From Chromera velia (Eukaryota > Sar > Chromeraceae): DNA of 25,000 nucleotides. Where the stretch lies: the NCBI GenBank assembly GCA_018398765.1, contig JAHBMJ010005781.1, forward strand, positions 27,501 to 52,500. The letters are read 5' to 3'. The position numbers were made by a program, and so were the translations under genes. Position 1 is the stretch's first letter. Every line of letters starts with the position of its first letter. Positions 9,645 through 16,982 of the stretch are shown in pieces. The notes under the pieces are model-generated. The model saw only the letters and a program-made list of their open reading frames with translations, made no database searches and was not told the DNA's origin.

Positions 9645-9897
9645 ATCCACTCTTGAAAGGCCATGCCGCAGGCGTGGCCTATATTTTGAAAAGCCGCGCC
9701 GCAGGCGCGGCCTATGTCTTAAAAAGCTGCGCCGCAGGCGCGGCATATGTCTTGAAAAGCTGTGCTGCAAGCAGAGCGTATGTCTTGAAAAGCTATGCCG
9801 CAAGGAGAGCCTATGTCTTGAAAAGCTATACGCTGCAAGCAGAGCGTATGTCTTGAAAAACTATGCCGCAAGAAGAGCCTATATCTTGAAAAGCTAT
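9645..9897 (+). repeat. Array of ~33-bp hairpin-forming units, cluster A
   Basis: Eight units follow the pattern CTTGAAAAGC, then GCGCCGCAGGCGCGGC, then CTATGT, spaced 33-36 bp apart. Each contains a near-perfect inverted repeat around a GCA loop, best seen as GCCGCGCC-GCA-GGCGCGGC near 9700. Later units drift (AAGCAGAGC, AAGGAGAGC). Because the unit is a multiple of three it also reads as a peptide repeat, which is incidental. Related clusters occur at 11740-11905 and 12446-12556. Confidence 0.85.
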
Positions 9898-10473
9898 TGC
9901 TTTGTCCCTCCTGTCCAGCCGCCTTGTGGCGTCCAGACAGAAGGTAAAGCAAGGATAAAAACCTAGGGAAGGTTAAGAGAAGGAACGTGAGCAACACTAA
10001 CTTAGGCAACACTTTACAGAAGGTTTAGCTCTAGAGCGATCTGCGATTCCAATCAGCTGGGTTCATTCTATTATGCATGGTTTCTACTTATGCTTCTCTC
10101 TGTTTTAGACTTTCAGACTCCCAATCTATGACAAACAGACATCAGACTCAAACGATGCTATCCGTTGCTCGAGTGACATGTTGCTTAAATACGTAGGTCA
10201 GACTTGACTTCAACAACTTTGATCGACGTGCGCGATACATACGAAGCAAAGCGTGGCGGCGGAGCCTGGTGTCGGCATGCGGGCTCATTCAGATACAGCG
10301 CATGCGAGGGTCCAGAGGGCGGCGCCACAGGGTACGGCTCCACACTATGCCACATGTAAGGCTTATATCTTTAAAAAAAAATAAAAAAAAAACTAGCGAC
10401 ACTTTCTCTGGTTTCAACAGTGATGTATGAATTGTAAGTATTCATTCATGCATGCAACATTCAAGCCAACGCA
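9898..10473. other. Spacer, no gene recognised
   Basis: Mixed-composition DNA with a GC-rich patch at 10250-10350 containing several GCATGC motifs and GGCGGCGCC, then a poly-A run at about 10373-10391. No coding or RNA gene is seen. Confidence 0.4.
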
Positions 10474-10721
10474 TCATTCACTGTCTGAGTCTTCAGGGCC
10501 GGAATCTGCAAAGTTATCGAGACGACAAAGCTCTTGATAGTCATGATGAGCGCCCTTACAGGCAGCCACAAGAAGACCCCGAGCCTCGTACCGTTCCAGT
10601 CTCTCTTTCCGTTGCTTCTCTCATTCTTGAGCTGCTGCATGCTCCTTTGCGATGTTGAAAAGGACACTAGAAAACTCTGGAACGCAGTTGCCCACAGGAG
10701 CATCCATGTATGGCATTGCAG
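10474..10721 (-). pseudogene. Unidentified coding fragment with in-frame stop
   Basis: One minus-strand frame reads AMPYMDAPVGNCVPEFSSVL, then FNIAKEHAAAQE, a TGA stop at 10621-10623, and then continues in the same frame as KQRKERLERYEARGLLVAAC, DYQELCRLDNFADSG, PEDSDSE and a second stop at 10474. The heptad-like basic helix and acidic C-terminus look like real protein on both sides of the TGA. A possible 3' splice site (CCCTCTTCAG) sits just before it. I recognise no family. It is most likely the 3' exon of a decayed gene or transposon protein. Recoding of TGA is possible but unsupported. Confidence 0.5.
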
Positions 10722-11309
10722 CTGAAGAGGGGGCAGCAGGCAAAACACTAAGGGATGAGAAGCTCGGTATGTGAAGGTTCAACAGAAACAGAAACAGAAA
10801 CTCAACGTTTGAGAGAGAAGGTGAGAGGATTAAAAAGGAATGGACAAAAGAAAGTGACCAACGTTCAGGTTTTTTTCTTTTCTCTGCTGTGCAGATTCCT
10901 GAACGTTCAGATTTATTTTCTAAATTTTGTATACGTGGCACACCTGAACAACACGTGATATACCCGTTGCATGATTCGCAGACTGAGTAAGCATGCGCGA
11001 CTGCGCTGTCCTTTGAGGTATTGCACAATTGCCGTTTGAGCCTGTACGTCACGGCCTGATGGGCCCTCAGAAAAACACCGCGCCTACATGCAGAAAGGCA
11101 TGCCGGGGCCGTGGTTTCCGGGGCCACGCGGTGCTCCATAAAAGCAGCGCGACAGTGGGGTACACATACGTACAGTGGAATAAATTTTAGTGGCACAAAA
11201 TAGCATGAAACGGTGCCGCCACTCAAAAATCCTAACTTAAAATTAAATGCCGCTGAAAAATCTAATCTTGAAAAATGTTTTTAAGAACAGCTTAGAGTGT
11301 CAGGGGGGT
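10722..11309. other. Spacer, no gene recognised
   Basis: Contains a short inverted repeat built on CTGAACGTTCAG near 10860-10910 and a GC-rich patch at 11060-11150. A decayed hairpin-unit remnant (AATGCCGCTGAAAAATCTAA) lies near 11250. No gene is recognised; a minus-strand frame across it is compositionally non-coding. Confidence 0.4.
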
Positions 11310-11343
11310 ATACGCGGCAGGCTGGTACCCTATACTTCAACTG
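11310..11343 (+). repeat. Partial copy of the 303-bp repeat's right flank
   Basis: TACGCGGCAGGCTGGTACCC followed by TATACTTCAACT matches 7548-7581 with one change. Here it is followed by a decayed TGAATT run, which at 7202-7246 lies on the other side of the repeat. Confidence 0.75.
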
Positions 11344-11739
11344 AATTAAATTGAATTGAGGCAGTTAAAGCTGGTGAGCCACCACTTAGGCTCTGGCCAA
11401 CCATGAGACATGATATATATATATTTTTTTTAATGAACCCTATGCAGTGTGGCAGATTGTAGCAGACTGAAAAGACCGAGAAAGACTAAAAAAGACATCA
11501 CTATGCATCACCAAGGCATTCGTATAGAATCGCACTATGTATAGCTTTCTCACTACAGACTACCAATATTCTTTTGAATCTTTTCGGTCCTTTTGGGTTC
11601 TTTATTATACTTTATTGCTATAATTAGCTATAATTTACTAAGTGATTTACTTAGTTTACAATTTTGCATAACGATGTACAAATTACAACTCCCCTGCCAC
11701 TTCAGTCTGTCTTGAAATGAATTTTTCAATGCTGGCGGC

Positions 11740-11905
11740 GCCCGCGGCACGGTTTTTTTAAGACTGTCTGCACCTTCCACAAAAAATTTCAAGTATACTT
11801 TATTTTGGCCGCGCCTTTGACACATTACCTTTAAGTTAAACCGCGCTTGCGGCATAGACGTTTCAAGTCTGGTCGCGCCTACGGCGCGGCGTTTCAAGTT
11901 TACTG
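11740..11905 (-). repeat. Hairpin-unit cluster, inverted and decayed
   Basis: On the minus strand, units such as ACTTGAAACGCCGCGCCGTA and GGCGCGACCAGACTTGAAAC recur about every 33 bp, matching the CTTGAAA + GCCGC(A)GGCGCGG pattern of cluster A but in opposite orientation. About four units are recognisable, the last ones very decayed. Confidence 0.7.
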
Positions 11906-12445
11906 GACTGTCAAGGGGGTACAAATTATAGTGCGACTGTGCAAGCGGTACCACGAAGACGAACACCATCATCCCGGCAGATCTTTTTATGAAAAACGTT
12001 TTTAACTGTAGTTTGTCTGTGTATATCATAATTGTTTTTATCTTCTTTAAACTAGTTTAATTCAATTATTTCTTAATTTCAACCTAATCGCTCTCTTGCT
12101 CTAGCCTCTTTCTCCGGCATCTAGACTACAGCCAACCCTCTCGCTATCTCACGCGACACCGCCCCCCTCTTTGCTGTGCGACGGTTTCTTCTTGCTCTTC
12201 TAATACATGCTCATGCCTGCTAACACCCTTTTGATCGTTACGATCTGCAATTTTGCTTTTACCGCTCCTGCAATTTAGCTTGCTTGGTGCGTGCATGCAG
12301 CCGTTCTTACTTGCCAACCCCTAAGCCAACCCCCATATTATCCTTCGTATCACAGCTTGAAATGCTGGAGCCAACACGCTATCTAACGAGATCACAAGTA
12401 CCTTCCTGACACTGCAAGTCACTTAAAAATTTTTTCGCTCTGGCG
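11906..12445. other. Spacer, no gene recognised
   Basis: Pyrimidine-rich on the plus strand from about 12050 to 12360. No coding frame with protein character and no RNA gene is recognised. Confidence 0.4.
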
Positions 12446-12556
12446 GATAGACTTGAAAGTCCGTGCCGCAGGCGCAGACTATGTCTTGAAGGTCTGCGCC
12501 GCAGGCGCGGACCATGTCTTAAAAATTTGTGCCGCATGCGCGGACTATGTTTTGAT
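12446..12556 (+). repeat. Hairpin-unit cluster, three units
   Basis: Three units: AGTCCGTGCCGCAGGCGCAGACT, then GGTCTGCGCCGCAGGCGC with GGACC, then a third with GCCGCATGCGCGG. Each is preceded by CTTGAAA, CTTGAAG or CTTAAAA, with 33-36 bp spacing. Same orientation as cluster A. Confidence 0.8.
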
Positions 12557-13182
12557 CACAAGCGGTGCGAAGTCTCGCATCGTTAAATTCTTTACGCGGC
12601 TTCTCATACATTAATATACGTCCTCCTCTTTTCTGTTTCATGCTGCGCAAGAGTAGTGTGAATGCAGTCTGATTCGTGCAACGCTGTTCATGCAACATCA
12701 TGAATGCAACACGCTAGCTATACAATTGATCGAGTGTTGCGCACGCAATTCAGCAGTTGCACGCATGCATGCATGCATGCATGTTGCGGCGCACATGCAG
12801 TACTCGAGCGTCGGATCGCGATCGACTCAATTGCTTCATGCAGTTGCAGAATTGGTGCTCAGCACTGATTACACACTTTCTGACAGCCCAGTGGCAGCAA
12901 TGACAGGGCCCAAGTGAGTGACTGCGCACTTTCAGAATGGGTTCTTGCTTGCGATGGTGGGTATATATATATATATATACAGACCTCCTGTCAAGTGATG
13001 CGCATCCCGGCACAAAACCTATACAGCTGATTGTGAGTGGACAGTTTGCGCCAGTTTCATCCCCATTTTTCAGTTTCCTTAAGTTAGGACCAAGTGTTGC
13101 CTCGATCATGGCTGTTTGATCGTAGCTCAATCAGCTGGATCTCTCCCTTTCTCTCCAACTGCTTTGTCTGTTACCCTCTCAG
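12557..13182. other. Region upstream of the HNH gene
   Basis: Holds a (GCAT)n run at about 12763-12783 and a (TA)n run at about 12963-12979. A C/T-rich stretch ends in TTACCCTCTCAG immediately before the ATG at 13183. The last could be a 3' splice site of an intron in the 5' leader. No TATA box is assigned, and no other gene is seen. Confidence 0.45.
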
Positions 13183-16017
13183 ATGAAGCGCATCGCAGCG
13201 GCATTCTGTCGCCGCGCTTCGGGCCATCTACTTCGCCCCCTGTCCAGTCTCTTGTACAGTCCGTCTGCTCTCTCCTCCAACGAAGAGACAAGACAGGCAA
13301 TCAACAGACAGATGTGGGAGGGTGGTGGTGTGCCGGCACACGGTGGTTTTGCAACGAGCAGCAGGCATGGCATCCTTTCCGGGCAGGCGCAACATCTTGC
13401 GAAAGGAGACCCTCCTCCGTCAAGCGCCGACGAGGATCGAAAGCAGCTGCGTCAGCCTGTTCTCCTCCCTCCGTCAGATAGATGTCTGACTCGACTGTCT
13501 GGTTTCTACGCCAGATTGGAACTTGAAGTGAGGTACCGCCATTTCACCTATTTACAAGCCGTCTATACGATCCTTCAGGGTCGGCAGGGCTTCTCTGCTG
13601 CTTCCGAGTCTGTTCCCTGTGAGGACGTGTCAGTTGAGCCACATGAAGGGGAAGCGGGTCAGAAAAGGTCTGCATTCGAGAAGCACTCCGACTTTTCTGT
13701 TTCCGTCCCGCCGGCAAGAGCTAGGCCAAAGATTTCCAAAAGCCAAGTCGGGAGTGAGAGCGAGAATCCTGTTCTTGATTTTTTGTGCCCCACGCAGAAG
13801 CCGTCTTCCCCCTCCCTATCCACTGTGAGGAAGTTTGACAGCCGAGGAAAGACCCTGTGCCCACACGGCAGGAAAAAATACATCTGCAAGGAGTGCGGAG
13901 GCAAAGGAATATGTGAACACGGACGCCAGCGTTCCCAGTGCAAGGAATGCGGTGGTACAGGAATCTGTGAACATGGACGCCGACGGGTTTTCTGCAAGGA
14001 GTGCGGGGGAACAGCCATGTGTGAACACGGGCGTCAGCGCACCCACTGCAAGGAGTGCGGAGGGTCGTCGATTTGTGCACATGGTCGGAGACGACATCAA
14101 TGCAAGGAGTGTGGGGGGAGTTCAATTTGTGTTCACGGTCGCATCAAGTACTCCTGCGTCAACTGCGGTGGGAGCGCCGTCTGTGAACACGGGCGCCAGC
14201 GCAGTCAATGCAGAGAGTGTGGGGGCGGGGCAATTTGTGTGCATGGCCGTCGACGCACGAGATGCAAAGAGTGTGGGGGTGGCAGTTTCTGTGAACATGG
14301 GCGCTTGAGATACGATTGTGCAGAGTGCCAGAAAGACAGTCTTGTCTTTATAGCAAGGCAACAAAGACGAAAGGAATTTGTATCCCGCCTGGCACAGTCC
14401 GTCAGGTACTCTGTCTGGAGATGCCTTGGCGCGGTCAGAGAGGGGAAGTCGCTGCCTCACAGCAGGCGTTCTCATGAGTACCTCGGTTGTTCGTTCCCCG
14501 ATCTCAAAGCCCACCTTGAGAAGGACGACTTCCACGGGAACCCCGGAATGTCCTGGGAGAATTACGGGAGTTTGTGGCACGTTGACCACATTGTGCCGAT
14601 TCAATATCGGGGGGCAGACGGTCAAAAGCCGGATGTCGAGACACTTATTTCGCGTCTCCACTTTACCAACCTCCAGCCAATGTGGTCGGAGGAGAATCGC
14701 CGGAAGGGCAACAGATTTGTGGGCAAACCGCCACCGTTTCTCCCTCTATCATCCCCGCAGCGAACGACTCGCCTTGCTGAAGACAGGCAGCAGAACAGTA
14801 TTGATTCCCCCCTTTTTCGAATCACTCCCAATCATGCAGGTGGGGTCCGAAGCATGCACTCATTCGCTGCCTCCGCCATTGTTAGTAAGGGAGGTCGTTT
14901 CCGTTCTCCAGAAGGGCTGCACTGGGGGATGAGGGTAGCGCTTCATCCGTGGGGGGTGATCACAGGGGGGCCATTTGGGAGCGGACACACGATGGGCGTG
15001 TTCAAACACGAGATCAGGAATTTGTGTATCTCTTTCTCCTGTCCCCCTGCTATCGATGAGCAGCTGGACGGTGACACCCCCCCTTGCCAATCTAGCACAA
15101 AAAACCCTCCTTTGACATATTCCAGTTCGGTGATCGAGGTGCGGGAACGCATGGTTGGTACAGAAAGAAAAGGGGGGGTCGAGTCAGCTGCTCTGATTTC
15201 GGGCTCGACGTCTCAAGAGCATTCCCATCAAAGGTCCTCAAAGAGAGCTCAGTGTCCGCATGGACGGCAGCGTTACTATTGCAAGGAATGCGGTGGGAAG
15301 GGGATTTGTGAGCACGGACGCGTGCGGAAGGACTGCACAGAGTGCTGGGGATCACAGATCTGTGAACACCGTCGCCGTCGACGACAATGCAAAGAGTGCG
15401 GAGGATCACAAATTTGCCAGCACAACCGGCAACGTAGCAATTGTAGAGACTGTCAAAAGGACAACCCTGCATTTGTAGAGAGAATTGAGCAACAACGGTT
15501 GAAACGCAAACATAGCCATGTCTACCGGTTGGCACAGAGTGTGAGGCACTCTGTTTGGAAACACCTCCAAGTTTTTCGCCAAGGCAGGCTTCCACCCGAG
15601 GACAAACGCTCCCATGAGTACCTCGGTTGTTCGTTCCACGATCTCAAAGCCCACCTTGAGAAGGACGACTTCCACGGCAACCCCGGAATGTCGTGGGAGA
15701 ATTACGGGAGATTGTGGCACGTTGACCATATTGTGCCCATTAAGTATGGAGTGCCTCGAGGTGGGACGGTAGACATTGAAGTTCTGGTCTCTCGTCTCCA
15801 TTTCTCAAATCTTCAGCCGCTGCCCGCCGAAGAGAACCTCCGAAAGGGGAATCGACTCATTGGGAGGCCGCCCAAGCTCCATCCCCCGAGACATAAAGAA
15901 AAAAATGGAGGGTTGCGGTGCTGCACCGTTTCTGGTTGCAACCGATCTTTTGTTTCGGAAAGGGGTTTGCACCTTCACATTATGAATACCCATAAATTGA
16001 CTCTCAAAAAAGCTTAA
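13183..16017 (+). CDS. Duplicated Cys/His-array HNH endonuclease-like protein
   Basis: Predicted 944-residue nuclease-like protein. Residues 1-32 (MKRIAAAFCRRASGHLLRPL and on) have six basic and no acidic residues, like a mitochondrial presequence. Residues 226-386 hold nine 18-residue units of form CxHGRxxxxCKECGGxxI, each with a CxH...CxxC set able to bind zinc. HNH domain 1 (about 429-512) has YLGCS, HLEKDDF, GMSWENYG, WHVDHIVPI (His466, Asp468, His469), FTNLQPM and EENRRKGN. After a low-complexity linker, four more units (691-762) precede HNH domain 2 (about 809-892; His846, Asp848, His849). Both retain the catalytic signature of this HNH group. A C2H2 finger ends the protein (Cys914, Cys919, His932, His937). 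The two HNH domains are offset by exactly 380 residues. Cleaving DNA, perhaps targeted by the arrays, is inferred. Homing-type or transposon origin is possible. Confidence 0.9.
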   Translation: MKRIAAAFCRRASGHLLRPLSSLLYSPSALSSNEETRQAINRQMWEGGGVPAHGGFATSSRHGILSGQAQHLAKGDPPPSSADEDRKQLRQPVLLPPSDRCLTRLSGFYARLELEVRYRHFTYLQAVYTILQGRQGFSAASESVPCEDVSVEPHEGEAGQKRSAFEKHSDFSVSVPPARARPKISKSQVGSESENPVLDFLCPTQKPSSPSLSTVRKFDSRGKTLCPHGRKKYICKECGGKGICEHGRQRSQCKECGGTGICEHGRRRVFCKECGGTAMCEHGRQRTHCKECGGSSICAHGRRRHQCKECGGSSICVHGRIKYSCVNCGGSAVCEHGRQRSQCRECGGGAICVHGRRRTRCKECGGGSFCEHGRLRYDCAECQKDSLVFIARQQRRKEFVSRLAQSVRYSVWRCLGAVREGKSLPHSRRSHEYLGCSFPDLKAHLEKDDFHGNPGMSWENYGSLWHVDHIVPIQYRGADGQKPDVETLISRLHFTNLQPMWSEENRRKGNRFVGKPPPFLPLSSPQRTTRLAEDRQQNSIDSPLFRITPNHAGGVRSMHSFAASAIVSKGGRFRSPEGLHWGMRVALHPWGVITGGPFGSGHTMGVFKHEIRNLCISFSCPPAIDEQLDGDTPPCQSSTKNPPLTYSSSVIEVRERMVGTERKGGVESAALISGSTSQEHSHQRSSKRAQCPHGRQRYYCKECGGKGICEHGRVRKDCTECWGSQICEHRRRRRQCKECGGSQICQHNRQRSNCRDCQKDNPAFVERIEQQRLKRKHSHVYRLAQSVRHSVWKHLQVFRQGRLPPEDKRSHEYLGCSFHDLKAHLEKDDFHGNPGMSWENYGRLWHVDHIVPIKYGVPRGGTVDIEVLVSRLHFSNLQPLPAEENLRKGNRLIGRPPKLHPPRHKEKNGGLRCCTVSGCNRSFVSERGLHLHIMNTHKLTLKKA
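13858..14340 (+). repeat. Nine-unit CxHGR...CKECGG coding array
   Basis: Nine 54-bp units, first CPHGRKKYICKECGGKGI and last CEHGRLRYDCAECQKDSL. Unit 6 has CVNC in place of CKEC, and unit 9 loses the GG. Nucleotide third positions vary between units, so the array is not a fresh expansion. Confidence 0.9.
15253..15468 (+). repeat. Four-unit CxHGR...CKECGG coding array
   Basis: Four 54-bp units, more divergent than the first array: unit 2 has CTECWG, unit 3 CEHRR, and unit 4 CQHNR with CRDCQKD. The closing unit of both arrays ends in CQKD, which marks the same array-to-HNH junction in each half of the protein. Confidence 0.9.
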
Positions 16018-16982
16018 TGGCCTTGCAGCCAAATCCGCTGCAGGTTATTCAAACCGATTTTTGATGTTATGACTATTGATTTGGTCATCTTAGCTTGAGG
16101 TGTTCATACTTATGGTACTGTTTTTAAGGGTCTAGTAATTATAATTGACGTTTGTTTAGTGTTATAGCAGTTTGACTTGGAAGATTATTAGGAATTTGAA
16201 TATTTATAAAGTGACTAAATAATACCGAAGCCTATAAACACTGGAAAGTACTTTGCCAAAGGCTTGGTTTTAATAATTTGAAGCTAGACTCAGGCAATTA
16301 CTTAGGCATTAAACAGCTGCACCAAAGCATAAGCCTAGGTGCAAACAGTTTTAAAGGACTTACGCTTCTTATGTATAGGTCACTGAGGTCAGGTTAGCTT
16401 CTAATTTTTTTTTTAGTAGATGTCCCTATACAGATGTCCTCACGAGTCTTAAAAGAGTTATTAAAGGGTATACAACTATCACTATATATCTTGCCATATA
16501 TATGACCAATAAAATTTAATTATATGTCAAATTGTAAAATGATTATAATAAAAAAAAATGTCATATGAAACAAAATTAAACAAAACGACTCTATTTTTTC
16601 TTTATAACAACACATGCAGTGTTGACGAATGATTTCTTTTTATGTATGATTTTAAAAACTGTATTTTTGAAATTGCTAGAAAGGTCCCATTGAAATCTGG
16701 ACCGCCCTAGTTTTTCTTTCCGAAGTCAGGTTGAAAATAAAAAAAGAAGACTCATCTCAGAGTCATCTGAAATTTACAGAAGGCTTTAAATGAACTTCGC
16801 TTCGTCTACTAAACGTGCTTCATCTACTAAGCGAGCTGAAGAGGGCTCAAATCAAGGAAGGACGTTAAGACCAGCCAATCCCATGAGTCGTTTGATGGGC
16901 TTTTGGTTTGCTGATTGCTGTACTGGGAGGACGTACGGGGTTTATTTTCATTCAGGAACGACGGAGGTCGGATTCTTGCTCG
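16018..16982. other. AT-rich spacer between convergent genes
   Basis: Lies between the stop codons of the HNH gene (plus) and the coiled-coil gene (minus), so it should hold both 3' untranslated regions. AT-rich, with poly-A and poly-T runs near 16405 and 16548. No gene is recognised. Confidence 0.5.

Noticed and set aside
9632-9856. Peptide repeat (AAGAAYVLKSC-like) over cluster A
   Set aside because: The 33-bp hairpin units happen to keep frame; some units are 36 bp and related clusters at 11740 and 12446 do not keep coding sense.
10474-10721. Selenoprotein using the in-frame TGA
   Set aside because: No SECIS-like element could be shown and the residue context resembles no known selenoprotein; a broken gene is simpler.
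13659-14125. Minus-strand frames with regular Pro/His and Thr repeats
   Set aside because: Antisense shadows of the CxHGR coding array.
13858-15468. Possible CRISPR array, because of regular 54-bp repeats
   Set aside because: Repeats are in-frame codons of a zinc-binding-type protein array with synonymous variation and no spacers; the genome is eukaryotic.
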